A DNA stretch of 64,000 bases from Escherichia coli (GCF_011881725.1 NZ_JAATUR010000012.1:34656-98655), one strand, 5' to 3'; shown: positions 23,933 through 37,581, counted from the stretch's first letter. The notes: generated by a model not told the origin, from the sequence alone. Program-made: numbers and translations.

Positions 23933-24469
23933 ATGGCCAGCAGAGGCGTAAACAAGGTTATTCTCGTTGGTAATCTGGGTCAGGACCCGGAAGTACGCTA
24001 CATGCCAAATGGTGGCGCAGTTGCCAACATTACGCTGGCTACTTCCGAATCCTGGCGTGATAAAGCGACCGGCGAGATGAAAGAGCAGACTGAATGGCAC
24101 CGTGTTGTGCTGTTCGGCAAACTGGCAGAAGTGGCCAGCGAATATCTGCGTAAAGGTTCTCAGGTTTATATCGAAGGTCAGCTGCGTACCCGCAAATGGA
24201 CCGATCAATCCGGTCAGGATCGCTACACCACTGAAGTCGTGGTGAACGTTGGCGGCACCATGCAGATGCTGGGCGGCCGTCAGGGCGGTGGAGCTCCTGC
24301 AGGCGGCAATATGGGCGGTGGTCAGCCGCAGGGCGGTTGGGGTCAGCCTCAACAGCCGCAGGGTGGTAATCAGTTCAGCGGCGGCGCGCAGTCTCGTCCG
24401 CAACAGTCCGCTCCGGCAGCGCCGTCTAACGAGCCGCCGATGGATTTCGATGACGATATCCCATTCTGA
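23933..24469 (+). CDS. ssb: Single-stranded DNA-binding protein SSB
   Basis: Tetrameric single-strand binding protein needed for replication, recombination and repair. ATG 23933 gives 178 residues starting [20 protein letters not shown]. The OB-fold domain spans about 1-112, followed by a Gly/Gln/Pro-rich linker (about 113-165, [18 protein letters not shown]) and the acidic tip DFDDDIPF that docks partner proteins. An in-frame ATG two codons upstream is less well placed relative to GGAGACATG. It diverges from uvrA. Confidence 0.98.
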   Translation: MASRGVNKVILVGNLGQDPEVRYMPNGGAVANITLATSESWRDKATGEMKEQTEWHRVVLFGKLAEVASEYLRKGSQVYIEGQLRTRKWTDQSGQDRYTTEVVVNVGGTMQMLGGRQGGGAPAGGNMGGGQPQGGWGQPQQPQGGNQFSGGAQSRPQQSAPAAPSNEPPMDFDDDIPF

Positions 24470-24534
24470 TTTCGATTTAAAACAATAGATTATATTGTTT
24501 AAGGTAGGTGATTAACGCATCTGCCAGAAATAAA

Positions 24535-24563
24535 AAAGAAGCCTCCATTATGGAGGCTTCAGA
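24535..24563. terminator. Hairpin terminator between ssb and yjcB
   Basis: Stem gaagcctcca / tggaggcttc, with an A run on the left that favours minus-strand termination. It also follows ssb. Confidence 0.7.
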
Positions 24564-24587
24564 TTGTTGACAAAGTGCGCTTTGTTC

Positions 24588-24692
24588 ATGCCGGATGCGG
24601 CGTTAACGCCTTATCCAGCCTACAAAAACATGCAAATTCAATATATTGCATTTCTCTGGTAGGCCTGATAAGCGTAGCGCATCAGGCAATTT
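24588..24692. repeat. BIME between ssb and yjcB
   Basis: Two REP units (ccggatgcggcg to ccttatccagcc; taggcctgataagcg to gcatcaggc) face each other across an AT-rich spacer. Confidence 0.85.
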
Positions 24693-24698
24693 TGCGTT

Positions 24699-24980
24699 TC
24701 ACACCAAAATCATCGGCCATTGTGGCGGTGCCTGATTTGTTGCTTCCACCATTACCGACTCTATGTTGTGCCAGATTGCGGCAATATCCATCATTGTGAT
24801 TCCGAGCAGTCCCATCGCGAACCAGCAGGCGGAAACAACGCCCAGGCCACTACTGATCACCGCAAGTCCCACGTAATCAGATCGACGAAAACGGATGTTG
24901 AGCGTACTTGCCAGAAACATCAGTACGGCGCTAAGAAGCTGCCAGCGAAGAAGAACCACGCCAGTGGTGAGGGTAGCCAT
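24699..24980 (-). CDS. yjcB: Putative inner-membrane protein YjcB
   Basis: 93-residue protein of unknown function. Beginning at ATLTTGVVLLRWQLL it has two to three hydrophobic segments (about 5-25, 36-60), a positive stretch NIRFRRSDY between them and a polar C-terminal tail ending PPQWPMILV. GAGGAAATG lies before the start; the frame is open 27 codons further upstream without a ribosome site. It is known mainly from enterobacteria. Nothing around it suggests a job. Confidence 0.85.
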   Translation of the reverse strand: MATLTTGVVLLRWQLLSAVLMFLASTLNIRFRRSDYVGLAVISSGLGVVSACWFAMGLLGITMMDIAAIWHNIESVMVEATNQAPPQWPMILV

Positions 24981-25419
24981 CAAACATTTCCTCTGAAAAT
25001 AACCGATGCCCTGGACAGCACGGCGTTGCTCACGGAAGGCGTGATGCAGTCTGGCTATCATGGGGCTTGCAAAACATCAAAATGAAACAATTAGTGTGTT
25101 TCATTATTTTTGTGAACTATATCACAATTGGTTGTTTGTTAGCCAGGTAGTATCGCTATTTTTATTAGCGTGCTTATTTAGTGGTTTTTCAGTGGCGTCG
25201 CGGAAATATAAAAATATCGTACCTTCCTGACTGACTCTCATTTATTTATAAATTCTTTTTATATCAGTGATTTATTTTTATTAAAGCAATAATTATAAAG
25301 GTATCAATTTCAAATCAGGCAAAAGTGCTATTTATACCGTAAGCTTTATCTAACGTCGTCGGTGGCCAGGGTTTTCACCTTGCAATGACCAGCTATAACC
25401 AGACAGGGAATTGATAGAA
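24981..25419. other. yjcB-pdeC intergenic region
   Basis: A 439 bp divergent promoter region with very AT-rich sequence from about 25090 to 25340 (many T and A runs, typical of H-NS binding DNA). I see no ORF with a credible ribosome site, no palindrome clear enough to call an operator and no terminator. Confidence 0.6.
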
Positions 25420-27006
25420 ATGAGTCATCGTGCACGACACAAATTGCTGACGTTGCTGGGCATTATCTTTGTAGCAATCCTTCCTATCATCCTGTCACTA
25501 TGGATTGCCTTCATTTGGGCAAAATCAGAAGTGAATAATCAGCTTCGTGTCTTTGCCCAACTGGCGCTGGATAAATCCGAGCTGGTCATTCAGCAGGCAG
25601 ATTCAGCGAGCGATGAAGCGGAGCGCTATCAGGGGAAAGTTTGTACTCCGGAGCATCAAAAGAGAATGTTGAATATTATTCGTGGCTATCTTTATATCAA
25701 CGAACTGATATATGCCCATGACAACCGTTTTTTATGTTCTGCGCTTTTTTCTACTGTTGACGGATATATGATTGCCCCCGCAGATTATAAACGCGACCCT
25801 GATATTTCTATCTATTATTACCGCGATACCCCTTTTTTCTCCGGTTATAAAATGACTTATATGCAGCGGGGAAATTATGTGGCGGTCATCAATCCTTTAT
25901 TCTGGAGTGAGGTGATATCTGACGACCCGACGCTGCAATGGGGCGTGTATGATACGGTGACGAAAACCTTTTTTTCGTTAAGCAACCGGTCCTCAGCTGA
26001 AATATTTACTCCGCTAATTCATCTGAATGATTTAACGGTGCAACGAAATGGTCATTTGTATGCAATGGTACATTCGACAAAACGCCCGATAGCGGCCATT
26101 GTTGCCACCTCAAATAAACGTCTAATCGCTCATTTTTATAAACATCTTATCTTTGCTTTGCCCGCAAGTATTTTTTGCAGTCTTGTACTGCTGTTACTCT
26201 GGCTGCGGATTAGCCAGGAGTACCAGTCACCCAAACGCAAATTGCAGCGCGCCCTCGAAAAACGACAGCTTTGTCTGTATTACCAGCCAATTGTCGATAT
26301 CAAAACAGAAAAATGTATTGGCGCTGAAGCGTTACTACGTTGGCCTGGTGACCAGGGGCAAGTGATGAGTCCGGCAGAGTTTATCCCGTTGGCGGAAAAA
26401 GAAGGGATGATTGAGTTAGTAACTGATTATGTTATTGATAATGTATTCAGCGATCTGGGGGCGTATTTGGCAACACATGCCGATCGCTATATCTCTATTA
26501 ACCTGTCAGCCACCGATTTTCATACATCGCGTTTAATTGCGCGAACCAATCAGAAAGTAGAGCAATACGCTGTGCGTCCGCAGCAAATTAAATTTGAAGT
26601 TACTGAACATGCGTTTCTTGATGTCACCAGGATGACGCCGATTATTCATGCTTTCCGTCAGGCCGGTTATGAAGTTGCGATTGATGACTTCGGCATTGGC
26701 TACTCTAACTTGCACAACCTTAATTCATTGAATATCGATATTTTGAAAATCGATAAATCGTTTGTTGAGACGATGACCACGCACAAAACCAGCCATTTGA
26801 TTGCGGAACACATTATTGAACTGGCGCACAGTCTGGGTCTAAAAACGATAGCAGAAGGGGTTGAAACGTTGGAGCAGGTTAATTGGTTGCGCAAACACGG
26901 TGTGCGTTATTGTCAGGGCTGGTACTTTGCAAAGGCAATGCCGCCGCAGATGTTTATGAAATGGACAGAGAAATCACCCGCACATGAGTTTACGTGCGGG
27001 CAATAA
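25420..27006 (+). CDS. pdeC: Membrane-bound c-di-GMP phosphodiesterase PdeC (CSS-EAL)
   Basis: Hydrolyses c-di-GMP; in the family a periplasmic CSS domain controls activity through a DsbA/DsbB-sensitive disulphide. It has 528 residues: TM1 about 10-32, periplasmic CSS domain about 33-240, TM2 about 243-262, cytoplasmic EAL domain about 270-520. EAL motifs are intact: [47 protein letters not shown] and TIAEGVET. The periplasmic cysteines are in GKVCTPEH and FLCSAL; the usual CSS triplet reads CSA here. It is more diverged from K-12 than its neighbours and is convergent with soxS, 2 bp away. Confidence 0.94.
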   Translation: MSHRARHKLLTLLGIIFVAILPIILSLWIAFIWAKSEVNNQLRVFAQLALDKSELVIQQADSASDEAERYQGKVCTPEHQKRMLNIIRGYLYINELIYAHDNRFLCSALFSTVDGYMIAPADYKRDPDISIYYYRDTPFFSGYKMTYMQRGNYVAVINPLFWSEVISDDPTLQWGVYDTVTKTFFSLSNRSSAEIFTPLIHLNDLTVQRNGHLYAMVHSTKRPIAAIVATSNKRLIAHFYKHLIFALPASIFCSLVLLLLWLRISQEYQSPKRKLQRALEKRQLCLYYQPIVDIKTEKCIGAEALLRWPGDQGQVMSPAEFIPLAEKEGMIELVTDYVIDNVFSDLGAYLATHADRYISINLSATDFHTSRLIARTNQKVEQYAVRPQQIKFEVTEHAFLDVTRMTPIIHAFRQAGYEVAIDDFGIGYSNLHNLNSLNIDILKIDKSFVETMTTHKTSHLIAEHIIELAHSLGLKTIAEGVETLEQVNWLRKHGVRYCQGWYFAKAMPPQMFMKWTEKSPAHEFTCGQ

Positions 27007-27008
27007 TC

Positions 27009-27332
27009 CTAGATACGGTGGCGATAATCGCTGGGAGTCCGATCAAACTGCCGACGGAAAACGCGGGAAAAGGTCTGCTGTGAGACATACCCGAGATCCA
27101 TCGCGATATCAAAAATAGGGCGTTCGGTGGTGCGCAGTTCAACGGCAGCCAGTAGCAAGCGGCGTTGACGAATGTAATCGCCAAGCGTCTGATGTGTCAC
27201 CGTGCGGAACATCCGCTGTAAATACCACTTTGAATAACCTGATTTTTTCGCCACCACATCAATGTTCAGTGGCTGGTCGATATGCTCGTCAATCCATGCG
27301 ATAAGATCCTGAATAATTTTCTGATGGGACAT
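27009..27332 (-). CDS. soxS: Superoxide-response activator SoxS
   Basis: AraC/XylS-family activator of the superoxide and redox-cycling regulon, made when SoxR is oxidised. The 107 residues form just the two helix-turn-helix DNA-binding halves (IDVVAKKSGYSKWYLQRMF about 22-40; DIAMDLGYVSQQTFSRVFRRQF about 71-92) with no ligand domain, like MarA and Rob. It diverges from soxR, with the SoxR operator in the 85 bp between them. Confidence 0.97.
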   Translation of the reverse strand: MSHQKIIQDLIAWIDEHIDQPLNIDVVAKKSGYSKWYLQRMFRTVTHQTLGDYIRQRRLLLAAVELRTTERPIFDIAMDLGYVSQQTFSRVFRRQFDRTPSDYRHRI

Positions 27333-27388
27333 AAATCTGCCTCTTTTCAGTGTTCAGTTCGTTAATTCATCTGCTGGGGAGTATAATT

Positions 27389-27406
27389 CCTCAAGTTAAC
27401 TTGAGG
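27389..27406. promoter_or_regulatory. SoxR operator in soxS promoter
   Basis: CCTCAAGTTAACTTGAGG is a perfect 18 bp palindrome between soxS and soxR. It is the SoxR binding site lying in the over-long spacer of the soxS promoter. Confidence 0.93.
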
Positions 27407-27417
27407 TAAAGCGATTT

Positions 27418-27882
27418 ATGGAAAAGAAATTACCCCGCATTAAAGCCTTGCTTACTCCAGGCGAAGTGGCGAAACGCAGCGGCGTGGCCGTATCGGCGCT
27501 GCACTTCTATGAGAGCAAAGGGCTGATTACCAGCATCCGCAATAGCGGTAATCAACGGCGATATAAGCGTGATGTGCTGCGATATGTGGCGATTATCAAG
27601 ATTGCACAACGTATTGGCATTCCATTAGCGACCATTGGTGAAGCATTTGGTGTGTTGCCCGAAGGGCATACGTTAAGTGCGAAAGAGTGGAAGCAGCTTT
27701 CTTCGCAATGGCGAGAAGAACTAGACCGGCGTATTCATACCTTAGTGGCTCTGCGAGATGAACTGGACGGTTGTATTGGTTGCGGTTGCCTTTCGCGTAG
27801 CGACTGCCCGTTGCGTAACCCGGGTGACCGCTTAGGGGAAGAAGGTACCGGCGCGCGTTTGTTGGAAGACGAGCAAAACTAA
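27418..27882 (+). CDS. soxR: Redox-sensing activator SoxR
   Basis: MerR-family regulator whose [2Fe-2S] cluster is oxidised by redox-cycling agents, switching on soxS. It has 154 residues. The N-terminal winged helix (about 11-80, [25 protein letters not shown]) is followed by a dimerisation helix and the cluster motif [12 protein letters not shown] (Cys119, 122, 124, 130). The gene is followed by a hairpin also usable by the opposite-strand RyjA RNA. Confidence 0.97.
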   Translation: MEKKLPRIKALLTPGEVAKRSGVAVSALHFYESKGLITSIRNSGNQRRYKRDVLRYVAIIKIAQRIGIPLATIGEAFGVLPEGHTLSAKEWKQLSSQWREELDRRIHTLVALRDELDGCIGCGCLSRSDCPLRNPGDRLGEEGTGARLLEDEQN

Positions 27883-28015
27883 AGCGCCACAAGGGCGCTT
27901 TAGTTTGTTTCCGGTCTTTGTCTTTCACTCTATCCCGCTGGTACACAGGAGGGTTTCCCCCGACGTCAACACACCTCATTCGAGCACGTGGTGGAGGTTC
28001 CGGTTAGTGTTGATA
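27876..28015 (-). ncRNA. ryjA: RyjA small RNA (position inferred from K-12)
   Basis: K-12 encodes the roughly 140-nt RNA RyjA opposite and just beyond the soxR 3' end. Here the same place has no ORF, and reading the minus strand it ends in a strong hairpin with U tail (27882-27906) overlapping the last bases of soxR. The position is transferred by synteny. The 5' end is approximate and function is unknown. Confidence 0.55.
27880..27908. terminator. Bidirectional terminator at soxR 3' end
   Basis: Stem aaactaaagcgcc / ggcgctttagttt, with a U tail in each direction. It serves soxR (+) and RyjA (-). Confidence 0.85.
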
Positions 28016-28154
28016 CTTTAATTGTATGTCGCCCCCGTATCTTCGCCAGTGCAAAAAGACGCTTTTTAACCGCAATATTTTTGCCATCTTGCGCGATTTT
28101 TTACTGCAACCCTTCGCTACAAGCTACCTACAAATGCCGTAATTTTGCGCATCG

Positions 28155-28170
28155 ACGGTAACGTTTGCGC
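28155..28170. promoter_or_regulatory. PurR-box-like palindrome upstream of ghxP
   Basis: ACGGTAACGTTTGCGC matches the PurR consensus ACGCAAACGTTTGCGT at 13 of 16 positions, with an intact central AACGTTTGCG. Its place about 260 bp upstream of a purine permease fits PurR control. Confidence 0.5.
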
Positions 28171-28426
28171 ATCAATTGCCTGGTTTTTCATCGTCAATAC
28201 GAGAAAAGGGAAAAAAGCAGCAAACTTAGGTTGAAAAAGCCGCCATGATCGCCGGATAATCGTTTGCTTTTTTTTACCACCCGTTTTGTATGCGCGGAGC
28301 TAAACGTTTGCTTTTTTGTGACGCCCCAAATTGTCGCAAACCTGGAGCAGGAAGATAACGTTTCGCTGGCAGGGGATTGTCCGCCACGCATCTTGACGAA
28401 AAATAAACTCTCAGGGGATGTTTTCT

Positions 28427-29776
28427 ATGTCTACGCCATCAGCGCGTACCGGCGGTTCACTCGACGCCTGGTTTAAAATTTCACAACGTGGAAGCACTGT
28501 CCGTCAGGAAGTGGTTGCCGGGTTAACAACGTTTCTGGCGATGGTCTATTCGGTTATCGTTGTTCCGGGCATGCTGGGTAAAGCGGGCTTCCCGCCAGCA
28601 GCAGTTTTTGTTGCGACCTGTCTGGTTGCCGGAATTGGTTCTATCGCGATGGGGCTGTGGGCTAATCTGCCACTGGCTATTGGTTGCGCCATCTCCCTGA
28701 CCGCATTTACCGCATTTAGCCTGGTGTTGGGGCAGCATATTAGCGTTCCGGTCGCGCTGGGCGCCGTGTTCCTGATGGGGGTGCTGTTTACAGTAATTTC
28801 TGCAACGGGTATCCGTAGCTGGATTTTGCGCAACTTGCCGCACGGTGTAGCGCATGGTACGGGGATTGGTATCGGTTTGTTCCTGCTGCTGATTGCTGCT
28901 AATGGTGTTGGTCTGGTCATTAAAAATCCGCTCGACGGTCTGCCGGTTGCGCTGGGTGATTTCGCAACCTTCCCGGTCATTATGTCGCTGGTAGGTCTGG
29001 CGGTGATCGTCGGTCTGGAAAAACTGAAAGTGCCGGGCGGTATTCTGCTAACTATGATTGGTATCTCGATTGTGGGCCTGATCTTCGATCCCAACGTTCA
29101 TTTCTCCGGCATTTTCGCTATGCCGTCCCTGAGCGATGAAAATGGTAACTCGCTGATTGGTAGCCTGGATATTATGGGCGCGCTTAATCCGGTGGTACTG
29201 CCGAGCGTACTGGCGCTGGTGATGACTGCAGTCTTTGATGCGACCGGAACCATCCGTGCAGTTGCCGGTCAGGCGAACCTGCTGGATAAACGCGGGCAGA
29301 TCATTGATGGCGGCAAAGCGCTGACCACCGATTCCCTGAGCAGCGTTTTCTCAGGTTTGGTGGGTGCGGCTCCGGCAGCGGTATACATCGAGTCTGCGGC
29401 GGGTACGGCGGCGGGCGGTAAAACAGGTCTGACGGCAATTACCGTTGGTGTGCTGTTCCTGCTGATTCTGTTCCTCTCTCCTCTCTCCTACCTTGTTCCG
29501 GGTTACGCAACGGCACCGGCGCTAATGTACGTTGGCCTTCTGATGTTGGGCAACGTTACGAAAATCGACTTTGCAGATTTTGTCGATGCTATGGCGGGGC
29601 TGGTTACGGCGGTATTCATTGTACTGACCTGTAACATCGTGACCGGCATCATGATCGGTTTCGCGACCCTGGTCATTGGCCGTCTGGTTTCTGGCGAATG
29701 GAGCAAGCTGAATATTGGCACGATCGTCATCGCTGTGGCGTTGGTCGCTTTCTATGCTGGTGGCTGGGCTATCTAA
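28427..29776 (+). CDS. ghxP: Guanine/hypoxanthine permease GhxP
   Basis: Inner-membrane proton symporter for guanine and hypoxanthine, of the AzgA-like nucleobase-cation symporter (NCS2) family. ATG 28427, three codons inside the longest frame, gives 449 residues as in K-12 and follows CTCAGGGGATG. There are about 12-14 hydrophobic segments; family blocks [47 protein letters not shown] and [15 protein letters not shown] are visible. It has a long, T-rich leader with a PurR-like box. Confidence 0.95.
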   Translation: MSTPSARTGGSLDAWFKISQRGSTVRQEVVAGLTTFLAMVYSVIVVPGMLGKAGFPPAAVFVATCLVAGIGSIAMGLWANLPLAIGCAISLTAFTAFSLVLGQHISVPVALGAVFLMGVLFTVISATGIRSWILRNLPHGVAHGTGIGIGLFLLLIAANGVGLVIKNPLDGLPVALGDFATFPVIMSLVGLAVIVGLEKLKVPGGILLTMIGISIVGLIFDPNVHFSGIFAMPSLSDENGNSLIGSLDIMGALNPVVLPSVLALVMTAVFDATGTIRAVAGQANLLDKRGQIIDGGKALTTDSLSSVFSGLVGAAPAAVYIESAAGTAAGGKTGLTAITVGVLFLLILFLSPLSYLVPGYATAPALMYVGLLMLGNVTKIDFADFVDAMAGLVTAVFIVLTCNIVTGIMIGFATLVIGRLVSGEWSKLNIGTIVIAVALVAFYAGGWAI

Positions 29777-29793
29777 GCTTAAATAAGATTCTG

Positions 29794-29825
29794 AAAACGG
29801 GCGGCAATTGCTGCCCGTTTTTATT
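29794..29825 (+). terminator. Terminator after ghxP
   Basis: Stem acgggcggcaa / ttgctgcccgt followed by a T run, with A residues upstream. Confidence 0.85.
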
Positions 29826-29924
29826 TTCTCCGCACATTGTGTGAGCTTTTGCGATATTCTGAAAAAATGAAAATTCAGGCATTACGCCTTTCTCAAATCA
29901 AAAAAAATCGCAAACAGGGAACGC

Positions 29925-31574
29925 ATGGAAATCTTCTTTACCATACTGATAATGACCCTCGTGGTCTCGCTGTCCGGGGTGGTCACTCGTGTCATGCCCT
30001 TTCAGCTCCCGCTTCCACTTATGCAAATCGCCATTGGTGCGCTACTGGCGTGGCCGACGTTTGGTTTACATGTGGAGTTTGATCCTGAACTCTTTTTAGT
30101 CTTGTTTATCCCGCCGTTGCTGTTTGCTGATGGCTGGAAAACACCGACCCGTGAATTTCTCGAACATGGTCGAGAGATTTTCGGCCTCGCGCTGGCGCTG
30201 GTGGTGGTCACCGTGGTCGGCATTGGCTTCCTGATTTATTGGGTAGTGCCAGGCATTCCGCTGGTCCCCGCTTTTGCGCTGGCGGCAGTGCTTTCTCCTA
30301 CCGATGCTGTGGCGCTCTCCGGGATTGTTGGCGAAGGGCGCATCCCGAAAAAAATCATGGGCATTTTGCAGGGCGAAGCGTTAATGAATGACGCCTCTGG
30401 CCTGGTGTCGCTGAAGTTTGCTGTAGCCGTTGCGATGGGGACCATGATCTTCACCGTCGGCGGAGCAACGGTCGAATTTATGAAAGTGGCAATTGGCGGT
30501 ATTCTCGCCGGTTTTGTGGTGAGCTGGCTGTATGGTCGCTCACTGAGATTCCTCAGCCGCTGGGGCGGCGATGAACCCGCAACACAGATCGTACTGCTGT
30601 TCCTGCTGCCGTTCGCCTCTTATCTGATTGCCGAACATATTGGCGTTTCCGGCATCCTTGCAGCGGTTGCCGCCGGGATGACCATCACCCGTTCAGGCGT
30701 GATGCGCCGTGCGCCGCTGGCGATGCGTCTGCGTGCGAATAGTACCTGGTCGATGCTGGAGTTTGTCTTTAACGGCATGGTGTTCCTGCTGTTGGGCTTG
30801 CAACTGCCGGGTATCATGGAGACGTCGCTGATGGCGGCAGAAATCGACCCTAATGTCGAAATCTGGATGCTGTTTACCGACATTATTTTGATTTATGCGG
30901 CGCTCATGCTGGTCCGTTTCGGCTGGCTGTGGACGATGAAAAAGTTCAGCAACCGCTTCCTGAAGAAGAAGCCGATGGAGTTTAGTTCGTGGACGACACG
31001 AGAAATTCTGATCGCGTCTTTCGCCGGGGTGCGCGGGGCGATCACCCTGGCTGGTGTGCTCTCGATTCCGCTGCTGTTGCCGGATGGCAATGTCTTCCCG
31101 GCGCGTTATGAGCTGGTATTCCTGGCGGCTGGCGTTATTCTCTTTTCATTGTTTGTCGGCGTGGTGATGTTGCCTATTCTGCTGCAACACATCGAAGTTG
31201 CGGACCATTCGCAACAATTGAAAGAGGAGCGCATTGCGCGCGCGGCTACGGCAGAAGTGGCGATTGTGGCTATCCAGAAAATGGAAGAACGACTGGCGGC
31301 AGACACCGAAGAGAATATCGACAACCAGTTGCTTACCGAAGTCAGCTCTCGCGTCATCGGTAACCTGCGCCGTCGCGCCGATGGCCGAAACGATGTTGAA
31401 AGCTCCGTCCAGGAAGAGAACCTGGAGCGTCGTTTCCGTCTGGCGGCGTTGCGTTCTGAACGTGCTGAACTTTATCACCTGCGTGCCACGCGGAAGATCA
31501 GCAACGAAACGCTGCAAAAATTACTGCACGATCTCGATTTGCTGGAGGCGTTGCTGATTGAGGAAAATCAGTAA
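29925..31574 (+). CDS. yjcE: CPA1-family Na+/H+ exchanger YjcE
   Basis: Predicted sodium (cation)/proton antiporter of the CPA1 family, 549 residues, in the inner membrane. About 12 transmembrane segments fill the first 415 residues, with conserved ALAAVLSPTDAVALSGIVGEG and EALMNDASGLVSLKFA (the NDA/D motif of the ion site) and FAGVRGAITLAGVLSIP. A hydrophilic C-terminal domain (about 420-549), rich in Glu and Arg, follows. Substrate is inferred from family only. It is convergent with actP. Confidence 0.92.
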   Translation: MEIFFTILIMTLVVSLSGVVTRVMPFQLPLPLMQIAIGALLAWPTFGLHVEFDPELFLVLFIPPLLFADGWKTPTREFLEHGREIFGLALALVVVTVVGIGFLIYWVVPGIPLVPAFALAAVLSPTDAVALSGIVGEGRIPKKIMGILQGEALMNDASGLVSLKFAVAVAMGTMIFTVGGATVEFMKVAIGGILAGFVVSWLYGRSLRFLSRWGGDEPATQIVLLFLLPFASYLIAEHIGVSGILAAVAAGMTITRSGVMRRAPLAMRLRANSTWSMLEFVFNGMVFLLLGLQLPGIMETSLMAAEIDPNVEIWMLFTDIILIYAALMLVRFGWLWTMKKFSNRFLKKKPMEFSSWTTREILIASFAGVRGAITLAGVLSIPLLLPDGNVFPARYELVFLAAGVILFSLFVGVVMLPILLQHIEVADHSQQLKEERIARAATAEVAIVAIQKMEERLAADTEENIDNQLLTEVSSRVIGNLRRRADGRNDVESSVQEENLERRFRLAALRSERAELYHLRATRKISNETLQKLLHDLDLLEALLIEENQ

Positions 31575-31591
31575 CGTTTTGGCGGTTTAAC

Positions 31592-31627
31592 CGGTAAAAA
31601 GGTGCAGTACATCGCACCTTTTTACCG
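31592..31627. terminator. Bidirectional terminator between yjcE and actP
   Basis: Long stem cggtaaaaaggtgc / gcacctttttaccg; the A and T tracts within the arms give U-rich ends on both strands. Confidence 0.85.
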
Positions 31628-31656
31628 TCGGTCAGGTGACCAGTGGCGAGTGGAGA

Positions 31657-33617
<1,961 letters not shown>

Positions 33618-33705
33618 CACAGATTCTCCAGAGGTAATGTAGGGATTGTTTTAGTTCCCGCTCCCTTATGGGAGAAGGTTATCGCCCAGGTAACCCTTGC
33701 CGAAT

Positions 33706-33742
33706 GTAGGCCGGATAAGACGTTATACGCCGCATCCGGCAA
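33706..33742. repeat. REP element between acs and yjcH
   Basis: taggccggataagacg to cgccgcatccggc is a single REP palindrome in the acs-yjcH gap. It could stabilise or attenuate parts of the transcript. Confidence 0.85.
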
Positions 33743-33749
33743 TTGGGGA

Positions 33750-35708
33750 TTACGAAGGCATCGCGATAGCCTGCTTCTCTTCAAGCAGCTTCTCGACCAC
33801 ACCAGGATCGGCAAGCGTCGAGGTATCGCCCAGGTTGCTGGTATCGCCCGCCGCAATTTTGCGCAGAATACGGCGCATAATTTTGCCGGAGCGGGTTTTA
33901 GGCAGGGAGTCGGTCCAGTGCAGCACATCTGGCGTCGCCAGCGGGCCTATCTCTTTACGCACCCAGTTGCGGACTTCTGCGTACAATTCTGGTGACGGTT
34001 CCTCCCCGTGATTAAGCGTGACGTAGGCGTAAATCGCCTGACCTTTAATATTGTGCGGAATACCCACCACAGCGGCTTCGGCGATCTTCGGATGCGCCAC
34101 CAGCGCCGATTCAATCTCCGCCGTCCCCAGGCGGTGGCCGGAGACGTTCAGCACGTCGTCCACACGCCCGGTGATCCAGTAATAGCCATCTTCATCACGA
34201 CGTGCGCCGTCGCCGCTGAAATACATATTTTTGAAGGTGGAGAAGTAGGTCTGTTCAAAACGCTCGTGATCGCCAAACAGCGTGCGCGCCTGACCAGGCC
34301 AGGAGTCGGTGATCACCAGGCTGCCTTCGGTAGCGCCTTCCAGCGGGTTACCTTCGTTATCCACCAACGCCGGTTGAACACCAAAGAACGGACGCGTCGC
34401 AGACCCGGCTTTCAGTTCAGTCGCCCCAGGCAGCGGCGTAATCATGAAACCGCCAGTTTCGGTCTGCCACCAGGTATCAACCACCGGACATTTCTCGTTG
34501 CCGATCTTCTTCCAGTACCACTCCCACGCTTCCGGGTTGATTGGCTCGCCCACGGAACCGAGAATGCGCAGTGACGAGCGGTCGGTGCCTTCGATCGCTT
34601 TATCGCCTTCCGCCATCAGCGCGCGGATGGCTGTTGGCGCGGTGTAAAGAATATTGACTTGATGCTTATCCACCACTTGCGCCATACGGGCTGGCGTCGG
34701 CCAGTTTGGTACGCCTTCAAACATCAGCGTGGTCGCCCCGCAGGCCAGCGGGCCGTACAGCAAATAACTGTGTCCGGTAACCCAGCCCACATCGGCGGTA
34801 CACCAGTAGATATCGCCCTGATGATAATCAAAGACATATTTAAAGGTCAGCGCCGCGTACACCAGATAGCCGCCGGTGGTGTGCAGCACGCCTTTCGGCT
34901 TCCCGGTAGAACCGGAGGTATAGAGAATAAAGAGCGGATCTTCGGCGTTCATCTCTTCCGCATGGTGCTGATCGCTCGCTTGCTCAATCAGGTCGTGCCA
35001 CCACAGGTCGCGCCCTTCCTGCCAGTCTATTTTCCCGCCAGTACGCTTCAGTACCACCACGTGCTCTACGCTTGTGACGTTCGGGTTTTTCAGCGCGTCA
35101 TCGACGTTTTTCTTCAGCGGAATGCTGCGCCCGGCGCGCACACCTTCGTCGGACGTGATCACCAACCGTGAGTTAGAATCGATAATGCGTCCGGCTACCG
35201 CTTCCGGCGAGAAGCCGCCGAAAATCACCGAATGTACTGCGCCAATTCGCGCACAAGCCAGCATCGCTACCGCGGCTTCCGGCACCATCGGCATGTAAAT
35301 GGCGACCACATCACCTTTTTTAATCCCCAGATCGAGCAGCGTATTGGCGAAGCGGCAAACGTCGCGATGCAGCTCTTTATAGCTGATATGTTTGCTCTGG
35401 CTGGCGTCATCGCCTTCCCAGATGATGGCGGTACGATCGCCGTTTTCTTGCAAATGGCGATCAAGGCAGTTCGCCGCCAGATTCAGCGTGCCGTCCTCAT
35501 ACCATTTAATTGACACATTACCCGGGGCAAAGGAGGTGTTTTTCACCTTCTGATAGGGTTTGATCCAGTCGAGAATTTTTCCCTGTTCGCCCCAGAAGGT
35601 ATCTGGCGCGTTAATAGATTGTTGATACATCGCCTCGTACTGCTGAGGGTTTATCAGGCAACGGTCTGCGATGTTGGCAGGAATGGTGTGTTTGTGAATT
35701 TGACTCAT
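33750..35708 (-). CDS. acs: Acetyl-CoA synthetase Acs
   Basis: AMP-forming enzyme that activates acetate to acetyl-CoA for growth on low acetate. The 652 residues match the family. The adenylate-forming motif [18 protein letters not shown] (about 262-279), WWQTETGG (about 413-420), [21 protein letters not shown] (about 498-518) and the regulatory lysine in [11 protein letters not shown] (Lys609, acetylated to switch the enzyme off) are visible. It heads acs-yjcH-actP and is divergent from nrfA; CRP control is known from E. coli. Confidence 0.98.
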   Translation of the reverse strand: MSQIHKHTIPANIADRCLINPQQYEAMYQQSINAPDTFWGEQGKILDWIKPYQKVKNTSFAPGNVSIKWYEDGTLNLAANCLDRHLQENGDRTAIIWEGDDASQSKHISYKELHRDVCRFANTLLDLGIKKGDVVAIYMPMVPEAAVAMLACARIGAVHSVIFGGFSPEAVAGRIIDSNSRLVITSDEGVRAGRSIPLKKNVDDALKNPNVTSVEHVVVLKRTGGKIDWQEGRDLWWHDLIEQASDQHHAEEMNAEDPLFILYTSGSTGKPKGVLHTTGGYLVYAALTFKYVFDYHQGDIYWCTADVGWVTGHSYLLYGPLACGATTLMFEGVPNWPTPARMAQVVDKHQVNILYTAPTAIRALMAEGDKAIEGTDRSSLRILGSVGEPINPEAWEWYWKKIGNEKCPVVDTWWQTETGGFMITPLPGATELKAGSATRPFFGVQPALVDNEGNPLEGATEGSLVITDSWPGQARTLFGDHERFEQTYFSTFKNMYFSGDGARRDEDGYYWITGRVDDVLNVSGHRLGTAEIESALVAHPKIAEAAVVGIPHNIKGQAIYAYVTLNHGEEPSPELYAEVRNWVRKEIGPLATPDVLHWTDSLPKTRSGKIMRRILRKIAAGDTSNLGDTSTLADPGVVEKLLEEKQAIAMPS

Positions 35709-35959
35709 GCTTTTGTTCTCCTTGTAGGATGTTAATAATATGTGGCATAAGCGTTAAATGTAGGGGTATTGGCAGTTTTGTTTAGTATTTGGGCGGCAGA
35801 TCACGCAAAAGTAGAATTGTGCAAATAAACGGCAGGGTAATTTTTGAAGGTAACCAACAAAAGTTGATTAATTCTTTGAGTAACATGCAGTTATGCATGC
35901 TGTTGAAAATGAGGGAAATACCAGCTAACTCTAAAGTGGTATTTCACATGCACTTACAA

Positions 35960-35973
35960 TTGATTAAAGACAA
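35960..35973 (+). promoter_or_regulatory. FNR site of nrfA
   Basis: TTGATTAAAGACAA matches TTGAT-N4-ATCAA in 8 of 10 positions. A centre at -41.5 would put the transcript start near 36008, fitting a class II FNR promoter. Confidence 0.75.
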
Positions 35974-36063
35974 CATTCTGGGTGTGGTTATTTGTTACAC
36001 ATAGGGGCGAGCGATGTCATGACAGTGTATGTGCGGTTACTGTTATGAAAAAACAATAAAAAC

Positions 36064-36082
36064 CGCCATTGCAACAATGGCG
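36064..36082 (+). other. Hairpin in nrfA leader
   Basis: cgccattg / caatggcg can form an 8 bp stem about 20 nt before the nrfA ATG. There is no T run, so it is more likely an mRNA structure than a terminator. Confidence 0.5.
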
Positions 36083-36094
36083 CAATTTGGATAA

Positions 36095-37537
<1,443 letters not shown>

Positions 37538-37542
37538 CCCCG

Positions 37543-37564
37543 TTCCGCCTCGCAAGGGGCGGAA
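37543..37564 (+). other. Intercistronic hairpin nrfA-nrfB
   Basis: ttccgcctc / ggggcggaa can form a stem just after the nrfA stop. It has no T run and probably affects the relative amounts of nrfA and the downstream genes. Confidence 0.5.
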
Positions 37565-37581
37565 AACACAATGGAGTGAAT

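Noticed and set aside
36064..36082. nrfA leader hairpin as a riboswitch or terminator
   Set aside because: It has no T run and no further structure; a plain hairpin is all the sequence supports.
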